Below are positions 1 through 6,201 of a stretch of DNA of 12,352 bases, piece by piece. Origin of the DNA: CALIKW01 sp038998005 (GTDB lineage Archaea > Aenigmatarchaeota > Aenigmatarchaeia > CG10238-14 > SCSR01); the NCBI GenBank assembly GCA_038998005.1, contig JAVZIY010000014.1:1-12352 (forward strand). The letters run 5' to 3'. The notes under the pieces were generated by a model. The model ran no database searches. It had not been told where the DNA came from and saw only the letters and a list, made by a program, of their open reading frames with translations. Positions within the stretch are counted from its first letter, which is position 1; every line of letters starts with the position of its first letter. A program made the position numbers and the translations under genes.

Positions 1-467
1 GCATTAGAGTAAAAAAGAAAAACTATAAGAAAACCTGCGAGCAAAGTGCCTAAGGCTTCTGAAATGGAGTCAAAAACTCTCATTTCTACTAAGCTTTTCC
101 ATTTTTCCTTGCTTTGCTCAATGATAAAAGCCCTGTTAACAGCCCAGAGAGAAGCACCACTTGCCCCTTCTGCAATCTTTCCGAACAAAAATTCTAAAGG
201 AGAAAAAGCAAAGTAGTAAATCAAGTTGTAAAAAACTCTTAGAATCCCGTTTAAAAGGAAAAATATTCTTCTTCCTATAAAGTCTGAAAGAATGGCAAAA
301 GCAAACCTTGTTAGTTGAAAAATTATTGGCAAGGCTGAATAAACTAAACCGATAGAAATTATGTCTATTCCTCTTTCAAGCATTAACAAAGGTAAAAGTA
401 TAGTAAGAATTCCACTAATAAATGAATCAATACCTTGAATGAAAAATATTTTTTTGTTCTGATTCAT
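1..467 (-). CDS. MFS transporter, N-terminal part (runs off left edge)
   Basis: An open frame starts at ATG 465-467 and stays open to the window edge, giving about 155 residues of a longer protein. It is strongly hydrophobic, with segments at about residues 8-30, 36-60, 68-90 and near 135-153 that look like the first membrane helices of a major facilitator superfamily transporter. The MFS motif A between helices 2 and 3 is visible as SDFIGRR (residues 61-67), with the conserved Asp62 and the Arg pair. Family knowledge: such proteins are secondary transporters in the cytoplasmic membrane. The substrate cannot be read from this half. It lies 44 bases after speD on the same strand, so it may be co-transcribed with it; an AT-rich TATA-like stretch in that gap could also serve it alone. 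Confidence 0.8.
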   Translation of the reverse strand, partial: MNQNKKIFFIQGIDSFISGILTILLPLLMLERGIDIISIGLVYSALPIIFQLTRFAFAILSDFIGRRIFFLLNGILRVFYNLIYYFAFSPLEFLFGKIAEGASGASLWAVNRAFIIEQSKEKWKSLVEMRVFDSISEALGTLLAGFLIVFLFYSN

Positions 468-511
468 TAATTATTATTTTGACTCTTGAGAAAATATTAC
501 TAACTTAAAAA

Positions 512-937
512 TTATTTTAAAGAAGTTTTTCTTTCTTTTAGAAGCACTACTTTAGCTTTTTCAATATCTTTTGGAAATTCTTTACCTCTTTCTATGAAAT
601 TCTCTTCTGCTTTTTTTGCCTCAAAAATTTTTACTAAATAGTTTTTAATCTTTTCTTTATCGAATGGTTTGCAGGAAAAAACATCTATGCTCGCAAAGCC
701 ATAGCCGATAAAAGTATGAATGCTTATGTGACTTTCTGCAATTAGAATGAAAGCAGAAATACCACCCTTATCAAAAGAGTTTGGATTTCCCTTGTGAAGA
801 ACAACTTGAGGATGAGAGATTTTATGCATTTCCATAAATTCAGGAAGTTCATCTAAAATTTTGTAAATAAAATTTATATCAGAAAGTTTTTCTTCGTTAC
901 AGCCATATAAATCCAATGTTAAGTGAGGACCGAACAT
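512..937 (-). CDS. speD: SpeD-family pyruvoyl decarboxylase (AdoMet decarboxylase-like)
   Basis: This 141-residue protein is the usual size of the short prokaryotic/archaeal S-adenosylmethionine decarboxylase proenzyme, which cleaves itself and makes aminopropyl donors for polyamines. The self-cleavage site is clear: ESHISIHT at residues 68-75, with Ser69 the predicted pyruvoyl residue. Ser61, His74 and Cys89 sit at the same spacing as Ser55, His68 and Cys83 of the Thermotoga maritima enzyme as I recall its numbering. The odd point is the loop after the catalytic His: the family has HTWPE, this protein has HTFIG, so the conserved Trp, Pro and Glu are all changed. Some SpeD-fold enzymes decarboxylate arginine or ornithine instead, so the fold and self-processing are well supported but the substrate is not. 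No spermidine synthase is present in the window. Confidence 0.85.
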   Translation of the reverse strand: MFGPHLTLDLYGCNEEKLSDINFIYKILDELPEFMEMHKISHPQVVLHKGNPNSFDKGGISAFILIAESHISIHTFIGYGFASIDVFSCKPFDKEKIKNYLVKIFEAKKAEENFIERGKEFPKDIEKAKVVLLKERKTSLK

Positions 938-982
938 TTCCTGCCTTCTATTTTTCTTATAAAAAAATAATTTCCAAATAAG

Positions 983-991
983 TATTTAAAT
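983..991 (-). promoter_or_regulatory. TATA-like box for speD
   Basis: On the minus strand this reads ATTTAAATA, about 46-54 bases before the speD start. A start site about 25 bases downstream would leave a leader of roughly 20-25 bases containing a purine-rich GGCAGG just before the ATG. Prediction from sequence only. Confidence 0.4.
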
Positions 992-1016
992 TTTATTGAA
1001 CTTTTTTATAGATTTT

Positions 1017-1385
1017 TCAAATCTTAAAAAAGATCCAATAATTTTTTCCTTTTTTAAGTTTTATTAAGCAAAATCTTCCCTTGAGCTTTTCTCCATCTAT
1101 CTTAAAAACCATTTTTCCCTTATCCATTTCTTCTAGCTCATAATTTCCTTTATCCCAAATTTCAACCTTCCCAGCGCCGTAAAAACCTTCTGGAATTGTT
1201 CCCTCAAAATTGGCATAGCTTAAATCATGATCCTCTACTTGAACAGCAAGTCTTTTTATTCCTTTCTTGTTTAAGGGTTCTTTTGGTATAGCCCAGCTTT
1301 TAAGCACTTTATCCATTTCAAGCCTCAAATCATAGTGAAGCTTCCTTGCCTGATGCTTTTGAATAACATAAATTCTCTTGCTCAC
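1017..1385 (-). CDS. Stand-alone DNA 3'-phosphoesterase (LigD PE domain)
   Basis: A single-domain protein of about 122 residues matching the 3'-phosphoesterase module of bacterial LigD, which removes 3'-phosphates and trims 3' ribonucleotides at DNA ends before repair. All key residues appear. Counting from the GTG start at 1383-1385, His11, His17, Asp19, Arg21, His53 and Tyr57 have exactly the spacing of His42, His48, Asp50, Arg52, His84 and Tyr88 of Pseudomonas LigD. The motifs are QKHQARKLHYDLRLE, KSWAIPK and FEGTIPEGFYGAGKVEIWD. There is no polymerase or ligase domain and no room for one. Free-standing PE proteins are known from some archaea. I chose GTG because the conserved core begins right after it; the frame extends to a TTG at 1401-1403. 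It is divergent from the CxxC/Ogg2 pair, with only 26 bases between start codons. Confidence 0.9.
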   Translation of the reverse strand: MSKRIYVIQKHQARKLHYDLRLEMDKVLKSWAIPKEPLNKKGIKRLAVQVEDHDLSYANFEGTIPEGFYGAGKVEIWDKGNYELEEMDKGKMVFKIDGEKLKGRFCLIKLKKGKNYWIFFKI

Positions 1386-1392
1386 ATAAAAC

Positions 1393-1400
1393 TTTATAAA
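1393..1400 (+). promoter_or_regulatory. TATA box for the CxxC protein/ogg2 pair
   Basis: TTTATAAA, a near-consensus archaeal TATA box. A start site about 26 bases downstream falls at the second in-frame ATG (1421), which suggests a leaderless message and argues for that ATG as the true start of the next gene. The site is palindromic, but a minus-strand start from it would fall inside the phosphoesterase gene. Confidence 0.5.
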
Positions 1401-1411
1401 CAATCTGCTTA

Positions 1412-1672
1412 ATGAATTTTATGAAAGAAAAGATAAAGAAAGGGATAGAAGAATTCAACAAATTAAGAGCACCAGAAACTAATGCAAAGTTAATTTCTTT
1501 TAAGAATAAAATTTTAGAAGTAAAGTTCAGCGGTCCTTTCTGTTTAAGTTGTGGAGTCAATGATTATTTTGAAGATTTAAAAATTTTCTTGGAAGAGCAA
1601 GATGTTAAAGCAGAAATAATAAGTATAGATGAAATAGAAGATGGATTTTTGGTTAAGTTTAAAGTGGTTTGA
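1412..1672 (+). CDS. Small CxxC protein of unknown function, upstream of ogg2
   Basis: An 86-residue protein (83 if ATG 1421 is used, which the TATA position favours). I do not recognise a named family with certainty. It has an N-terminal charged helix (about 4-20), then strand-helix-strand elements, with a Pro-Phe-Cys-x-x-Cys-Gly centre (Cys44 and Cys47) followed by an aromatic-acidic helix (DYFEDLKIFLEE). The layout loosely resembles small NifU-C-like folds in which a CxxC binds metal or Fe-S, but that is only an impression. Its stop codon overlaps the Ogg2 start (TGATG at 1670-1674), so the two are translationally coupled. The coupling hints at a role near base-excision repair or oxidative stress, without proof. 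Confidence 0.75.
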   Translation: MNFMKEKIKKGIEEFNKLRAPETNAKLISFKNKILEVKFSGPFCLSCGVNDYFEDLKIFLEEQDVKAEIISIDEIEDGFLVKFKVV

Positions 1673-2283
1673 TGATAGAAGGAATAGAAGCTTTAAAAAA
1701 TGAAATTGGTAGCTTGGTCAAGAAAAGAGTTAAAGAATTTGAAGAAAATAGAAAATCTAATAAGAAAATTTTTCTCGAGCTTTGCTTTTGCATTCTTACT
1801 GCAAATTTCAATGCTAAGAAAGCTATAGAAATTCAGGAAAAAATTGGAGATAATTTTTTTTACTTGAGTGAAGAAGAATTAGAAAAAGAGCTTAAAAATC
1901 TTGGGCATCGCTTTCCTAAAACAAGAGCAAGATATATAATCAAAGCAAGAAAGTATAAAAACTTGCTAAAGAAAATAATAGAAAATTTTAAGGATGAGAA
2001 AATGCTTAGAGAATGGCTAGCTAATAACATAAAGGGGATTGGTTATAAGGAAGCAAGCCATTTTTTGAGAAACATAGGTTTTAAAAATTTGGCTATAATA
2101 GATTTTCATATCCTTGAACTTTTGGAAAAAAACAAAATTATAAAAAGACCTAAAACTTTGAGCAAGAAAAAATATTTGGAAATAGAAAATATTTTGAGCC
2201 AAATCGGAAAAAAGCTTAATTTAAGTTTAGCTGAGTTAGACTTATATTTATGGTATATGGAAACAGGAAAAATTTTGAAATAA
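1672..2283 (+). CDS. ogg: N-glycosylase/DNA lyase, archaeal Ogg2 family
   Basis: A 203-residue helix-hairpin-helix glycosylase that excises 8-oxoguanine and nicks the abasic site by beta-elimination. Family motifs run the full length: ELCFCILTANF near the N-terminus, GHRFPKTRARYI, the hairpin and catalytic lysine in KGIGYKEASHFLRNIG (Lys126), the catalytic aspartate in AIIDFHIL (Asp144), and the C-terminal signature LDLYLWYMETGKILK. The chain ends in lysine; in Ogg2 enzymes this terminal lysine is a known determinant of 8-oxoguanine recognition, so the protein appears intact and functional. I start at ATG 1672, which overlaps the stop of the preceding gene (TGATG), rather than the TTG three bases earlier. 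Its stop at 2281-2283 abuts the stop of the convergent methylthiotransferase gene with no base between them. Confidence 0.95.
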   Translation: MIEGIEALKNEIGSLVKKRVKEFEENRKSNKKIFLELCFCILTANFNAKKAIEIQEKIGDNFFYLSEEELEKELKNLGHRFPKTRARYIIKARKYKNLLKKIIENFKDEKMLREWLANNIKGIGYKEASHFLRNIGFKNLAIIDFHILELLEKNKIIKRPKTLSKKKYLEIENILSQIGKKLNLSLAELDLYLWYMETGKILK

Positions 2284-3555
2284 TCAAATCAAAACACCTT
2301 TCAAATAATTTTTCTCTGCTTTCTCTATTTTAACTTTAACAAATTTTCCCAAAATTTTTTCATCGTTTTCAACTACAATTGGTTTGTAGCAGTAATTTCT
2401 CCCCATCCAAGTATTTTTAATCCCCTTTTCGTCTATTAGAACTTCTCCCTCCCAATCAATCCATTTTTCATTAACTTCTTTTTTAATTCTATTTACAATC
2501 TCATAAATTTTTCTCGACCTTTCTTTTACAGTTTTTTCGTCCAATTCCTTCATTTTGTTAGCAGGAGTTAAAGGTCTTGGACCAAATTTTGAAATATTGA
2601 CAATATCGAACTTAACTTTCTTTAAAATTTTTAAAGTTTGCTCAAAATCTTTTTCCTCTTCAGAAGGAAAGCCAACTATTATATCAGTAGAAAGAGTTAT
2701 TTCAGGAATTTCTTTTCTAAAAGTTTTAACTATTTTTAAAAATTCTTCTACAGAATATTTTCTATTCATGCTTTCCAAAACTTTGTTACTTCCTGATTGT
2801 AATGGAACGTGCAAGAACTTGAAAATTTTTTCATTCTTATAAGCTTCTATAATTTCCTCTAATATATTTTTCAAACTTGCGGGGTTCATCATCCCAACTC
2901 TCACAAAAAATTTTCCATCTATTTCACAAATTCTCTTGAGTAAATTAGCTAGATTTTTCCCATTAAAGCTGTATGATGAATTGTCTTGAGAAGTAATCCA
3001 AATCTCTTTTTTACCTTCTTTTATACCATCTTCAATGTCTCTTACTATTAGATCAAAAGGAAAAGAGAATAAAGGGCCTTTGTTAAATCTTACAATACAA
3101 TAGCTACAAGCATAATTACATCCAGTAGAAATTTGAGTTATGTGAATTACTTTATTTCTCTGAATTCTTGGCAAGCAAACTTTTGGTTCTTTTAAATTTT
3201 CAAGAAAAATAATTTTTTTCCCTTCCACAACTTTTTTAACAATCTCGACAATCTTTTGAATAGAATTAGGGCCTAATAAACTTGCTTCAGGATTAATCTT
3301 TTCAATCAATTCTTTCTGCGTAGAAGGCATACAGCCAGCAACTATTAAAGGCTTTTTTGAAACTGAAAACTTTTTGATCTCGTTTATCATTCTTTTTTCT
3401 GTTGGCAACTTAACGTTGCAAGTAACTAAAATATTTAGATCGCTTTTTTCTTCTCTATCAACTATTTCAAAACCGTTTTCTTTTAACAAGCCTGCCATTA
3501 TTTCTGAATCTGAGAAGCTTGCCGAGCAACCAAAGGCTATGATATAAACTTTCAT
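2284..3555 (-). CDS. tRNA t6A37 methylthiotransferase, archaeal CDKAL1/e-MtaB type
   Basis: 423 residues with the three methylthiotransferase domains. The N-terminal UPF0004 domain carries the auxiliary cluster cysteines Cys10, Cys46 (VTCNVKLPTEKR) and Cys75 (AGCM). The radical SAM core has Cys146, Cys150 and Cys153 in GCNYACSYC and later HVPLQSGSNKVLESMNR and STDIIVGFPSE. A TRAM RNA-binding domain occupies about 360-423. The enzyme adds a methylthio group to threonylcarbamoyladenosine at tRNA position 37, next to the anticodon; PTE after the second cysteine and overall similarity favour the archaeal/eukaryotic subfamily over MiaB or RimO. The first motif reads GCSASFSDSE where GCxxNxxDSE is common, so the usual Asn is Ser; all cluster ligands remain. 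A TATA-like ATTTAAATT lies about 16-24 bases before the ATG, so it probably has its own promoter. Confidence 0.93.
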   Translation of the reverse strand: MKVYIIAFGCSASFSDSEIMAGLLKENGFEIVDREEKSDLNILVTCNVKLPTEKRMINEIKKFSVSKKPLIVAGCMPSTQKELIEKINPEASLLGPNSIQKIVEIVKKVVEGKKIIFLENLKEPKVCLPRIQRNKVIHITQISTGCNYACSYCIVRFNKGPLFSFPFDLIVRDIEDGIKEGKKEIWITSQDNSSYSFNGKNLANLLKRICEIDGKFFVRVGMMNPASLKNILEEIIEAYKNEKIFKFLHVPLQSGSNKVLESMNRKYSVEEFLKIVKTFRKEIPEITLSTDIIVGFPSEEEKDFEQTLKILKKVKFDIVNISKFGPRPLTPANKMKELDEKTVKERSRKIYEIVNRIKKEVNEKWIDWEGEVLIDEKGIKNTWMGRNYCYKPIVVENDEKILGKFVKVKIEKAEKNYLKGVLI

Positions 3556-3604
3556 ATTTAAAATAGCATGAATTTAAATTAAATAAGGTTTAAAAGGAAG
3601 CAAT

Positions 3605-4072
3605 CTAATCTTCCTCACTTTCCTCTCCTTTAAATCTGCTTATCCTATTTTCAATTATCCTTAAAATTTTCTCTGGCTCTTTTACTCCTTTTATTCTAAT
3701 ATTTCCCTTTACCCCTTTTACAAAAATATCACCAAAATTAAAGATCTTTCCTACTAATGATTTAATTAAAGTAACATCTGCAACGCTTTGATATGGTATA
3801 GAAACTTCCTTTTTTGAAAAGACTCCTTCTATTTTTTTAATCTCATTTTCTGTTATAAAATATTCCTTTATTAATTTTTCAGATTCTGGCTCGAGTAGAA
3901 GAATTAGGCCTATGGAAAAAATAATGAGAAAAATTATTTGAGAATATAATTCTACAAAATTAAGGTAAGGTAAAAGTAAAATTAAAAATAATGCAAGAAG
4001 AATTAGCAATAAATAGTTCCAGAGATATGAAATTCTTGAAGTTTTACATCTTAATCCTTTTACTTCTTCCAT
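3605..4072 (-). CDS. Membrane protein with bacterial PH domain (bPH2/DUF304)
   Basis: 155 residues. Two adjacent membrane helices lie at about 17-37 and 42-61 (very Leu/Ile rich, joined by a short loop), followed by a cytoplasmic domain of about 70 residues. That domain begins YFITENEIKKIEGVFSKKEV and continues with SIPYQSVADVTLIKSLVGK and FGDIFVKG. This is the typical arrangement of YdbS/YdbT-like proteins with a bacterial pleckstrin-homology fold: hairpin membrane anchor, then I-x-Y-x-x-I/V-x-D-V and a FGxIxV strand. The tail is acidic (EESEED). The molecular role of this family is largely unknown. The ATG is 15 bases after the METTL5-like stop, so it is probably co-transcribed with it, although it could also have a start of its own. 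Confidence 0.8.
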   Translation of the reverse strand: MEEVKGLRCKTSRISYLWNYLLLILLALFLILLLPYLNFVELYSQIIFLIIFSIGLILLLEPESEKLIKEYFITENEIKKIEGVFSKKEVSIPYQSVADVTLIKSLVGKIFNFGDIFVKGVKGNIRIKGVKEPEKILRIIENRISRFKGEESEED

Positions 4073-4087
4073 AATTGATTATTATCT

Positions 4088-4726
4088 TTAAGATTTATTC
4101 AAATTTTCTACAACATACAAATCTACAAAGTATTTTACTTTAGGCTTTTCATGAAATTTGAAAATATGCGGAAGAATAAACTCATACTTCAAAATTTTTT
4201 CAACCCTTGCATTAAACTTTTCTATAAAATTTTTCAAAAAAGTTCTCGTCTTCTTTCTCCCATTTCTATGCAAGGTATAAATTCTCCTTCCGCATTTTAT
4301 AGCAGCTTCTATAAAAATTCTATCAGCGTGCCTTGTTTTAATGCCAAAAGGTGGATTTTGAATTATTGTATCTGCCTTGGAAAACCAATTCCTTATGTCG
4401 CATATTACAAAAAAAACTGGCAGTTTTTTGGAGGAATAAATTTCATGTCTTTTTAAATTCTCCTTAGCAACTTTTATCACATTTTTATCTATATCTATTC
4501 CGATAACAAGCTTTGCTCCAAGTAAAGCAGCTCCTATAGCAAGCCTTCCTGAGCCACAGCCAAAATCAAAAACGATTTTATCCTTAATATCGTCATGCAA
4601 ATAAGCTAAGTTTAAAATCTCGGCAGCCAAATTTCCTGTTATCGTATATTGCTCTAAACTTGGTTTAGGATATTTTGGCTCTGCCAATTTTTGGAGAAGA
4701 ATTTGAAGCTCTGATTTCTTTATCAT
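4088..4726 (-). CDS. METTL5-like RNA N6-adenine methyltransferase
   Basis: 212 residues, a Rossmann-fold SAM methyltransferase. The AdoMet-binding motif I is VFDFGCGSGRLAIGA (about 52-66), the acidic ribose-binding strand is VIGIDID (74-80), and the catalytic motif is NPPFG (124-128), the hallmark of exocyclic-amino N6-adenine methylases. The flanking signatures LEQYTITGNLAAEILN and HADRIFI are those of the archaeal family orthologous to human METTL5, which methylates one adenosine of small-subunit rRNA together with the TRM112 activator. An rRNA target here is inference by homology. The ATG overlaps the stop of the upstream radical SAM gene by four bases (ATGA, 4723-4726), so the two are made together. 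No TRM112-like gene is in the window. Confidence 0.9.
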   Translation of the reverse strand: MIKKSELQILLQKLAEPKYPKPSLEQYTITGNLAAEILNLAYLHDDIKDKIVFDFGCGSGRLAIGAALLGAKLVIGIDIDKNVIKVAKENLKRHEIYSSKKLPVFFVICDIRNWFSKADTIIQNPPFGIKTRHADRIFIEAAIKCGRRIYTLHRNGRKKTRTFLKNFIEKFNARVEKILKYEFILPHIFKFHEKPKVKYFVDLYVVENLNKS

Positions 4727-5715
4727 ATTTTCTCAGCAATATACAAATTGTGCTTATTCCTTAAAATCCTTACTTTAATTTCGTCCCCTATTTCTGCTTC
4801 ACATTTCACTATTGTTAAACTCCTATTTCTTGCTACACCAATCATTTCATTTTCCATCCAGCCAGGAGCCAAAATTTTTACCCTTGCTTTTTCATTCTTT
4901 TCAAAAACTATTGGGTAAATTTTTACTTTTTTTATGCCAAAATCTTCTGGTTTAATCCTTAGCTTCACTTTAAACTCTTTTTCCCATTCATCAATTTTTC
5001 TAAAAAATTTCCACCAGTTTAATGCTTTTACTCTTTCAATTTTTCTTCCATATTTATGGATTTCATACTTTTGAATCCCAAGAAAAGGCCATCTTCTATT
5101 TTTGTTTATGCTTTTAGTAAATTCTATTATCTTTGGTATTTCCTCATCATTTATTCCAGGTATCCATACAGGCGTTACTAATAGCTCTATACCACTTTCA
5201 GCTATATACCTTGCAATTTCCAAAATTTTTTCAACATCATAACTTTTATCTCCAGCCAATCTTTTTGCCAAACCTTCATTTAAAGAATGGACTGAAAGAT
5301 TTATTCTCTGAAGACCTGCCTCTTTAAGCTCATCCACAAGATTTTCTGTAAGTAAGGCACCATTAGTTTCTATTGCAATACTTTCTACATCTATTTCAGA
5401 AATTTTTTGCACGAGCTCAACTATTTTTTTATAAGTTAAAGCTTCACCAACAGAATCTATAAATGCGTGAATTTTGCCTTTAAATTTTATTAGCTCTTTA
5501 ATCCATTCAACCAAATAATCTAGTTCTGCAACATATTCTGTGATATGAAATTTTGAGAATGGGCCCGAGTCTGTTGAGCAGAATGGGCAATTTAAATTGC
5601 AAATTGAAGTTGGTCTTATTTGCAATAGATTTGTACCTCTATCTATTATGCCTATTTGAATTAATCCCACTAAAGGAATTTCTGCATCTTTTGGTATTTT
5701 TACAAATTTTTTCAT
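4723..5715 (-). CDS. Radical SAM protein, COG2100-like, with C-terminal TRAM-like domain
   Basis: 330 residues. The radical SAM cluster motif is CNLNCPFC (Cys39, Cys43, Cys46), preceded by LLQIRPTSI and followed by STDSGP. The TIM-barrel core continues through FIDSVGEALTYK (about 89-100), AIETNGALL, RINLSVHSL and LLVTPVWIPGIND. The last 55 residues or so (APGWMENEMIGVARNRSL onward, ending LYIAEKI) look like an OB-fold/TRAM domain of the kind that binds RNA. This matches the uncharacterised archaeal radical SAM group COG2100; the reaction is not known to me. The TRAM-like tail and the ATGA overlap with a METTL5-like rRNA methylase make an RNA substrate or a link to the ribosome plausible, but that is inference. 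It starts 34 bases from the divergent pncA remnant. Confidence 0.85.
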   Translation of the reverse strand: MKKFVKIPKDAEIPLVGLIQIGIIDRGTNLLQIRPTSICNLNCPFCSTDSGPFSKFHITEYVAELDYLVEWIKELIKFKGKIHAFIDSVGEALTYKKIVELVQKISEIDVESIAIETNGALLTENLVDELKEAGLQRINLSVHSLNEGLAKRLAGDKSYDVEKILEIARYIAESGIELLVTPVWIPGINDEEIPKIIEFTKSINKNRRWPFLGIQKYEIHKYGRKIERVKALNWWKFFRKIDEWEKEFKVKLRIKPEDFGIKKVKIYPIVFEKNEKARVKILAPGWMENEMIGVARNRSLTIVKCEAEIGDEIKVRILRNKHNLYIAEKI

Positions 5716-5719
5716 AAAA

Positions 5720-5728
5720 AATTTAAGG
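5720..5728 (+). promoter_or_regulatory. TATA-like box before the pncA remnant
   Basis: AATTTAAGG centred about 26 bases before the GTG at 5750, the distance expected for a leaderless archaeal message. If still active it would carry transcription through the pseudogene into the m5C methylase gene, which has no good box of its own at the right distance. Confidence 0.35.
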
Positions 5729-5749
5729 ATAGCTTTGAATAAGTTTTTT

Positions 5750-6189
5750 GTGAGTAAAGCCCTGATAATTGATACTCAAAAAGATTTTTGTAAGGGAGGA
5801 AACTTAGAAGTTTCTGGAGCAGACAAAATAATTCCTTATCTAAATGAATGTATAAATTTTTTTTAAAGAGAGAGTTTAACAATTCCTAAAAATTCTATCG
5901 TAATATCTAAAGGAATGAAAAAGGATAAAGATGCTATTCTGGCTTTGAAGATACCGAATTAGAAAAAATTTTAAAAAAGAATGTAAAGGAGATTTTTGTG
6001 TGTGGTGTGGCTACTGAATATTGTGTAAGAGCAATAGTTCTAGATGGAGTTAAAAAGAGGTTTAAAATATTTTTGATAGAGGATTGTTGTAAAGGTGTGA
6101 ATAAGCAGACAGAGGTTGAAGTTAAAAAAGAAATAGTTCTAAAAGGTGCGAATAAAATTAGGTTAAAAAATCTTCAAAAAATAGTATAA
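5750..6189 (+). pseudogene. pncA: Nicotinamidase (pncA) pseudogene: internal deletion, stop, frameshift
   Basis: Two frames together spell most of a nicotinamidase, the NAD-salvage enzyme that turns nicotinamide into nicotinate. Frame one starts at GTG 5750 with VSKALIIDTQKDFCKGGNLE and KIIPYLNE, then meets TAA at 5864-5866 straight after a run of eight T. Beyond it the same frame gives IPKNSIVISKGMKKDKDA, matching the catalytic-lysine strand. At about 5935 the reading must shift by one base to give YSGFEDTELEKIL and then CGVATEYCVRA, which holds the nucleophile cysteine. Compared with archaeal family members such as the Pyrococcus enzyme, about 45 residues are missing between the first two pieces. 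That stretch normally holds the RDWHP metal-binding Asp/His/His site. Catalytic Asp, Lys and Cys codons remain but the metal site is gone, so the gene is dead. Confidence 0.9.
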
Positions 6190-6201
6190 ATAAGGATTAA
6201 T

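Noticed and set aside
1386..1403. TTG start for the phosphoesterase
   Set aside because: The added residues are not part of the conserved domain and the GTG at 1385 lies closer to it; left as an alternative, not proven wrong.
1330..1560. Minus-strand open frame across the divergent promoter
   Set aside because: It overlaps the conserved start of the phosphoesterase and all of the CxxC motif region of the opposite gene, with no recognisable protein character.
4151..4456. Plus-strand open frame of 101 residues
   Set aside because: Lies wholly inside the METTL5-like gene, including its NPPFG motif; shadow frame.
5998..6189. A separate 63-residue gene starting at GTG
   Set aside because: Its sequence is the C-terminal third of nicotinamidase continuing from the YSGF segment upstream; it is part of the pseudogene.
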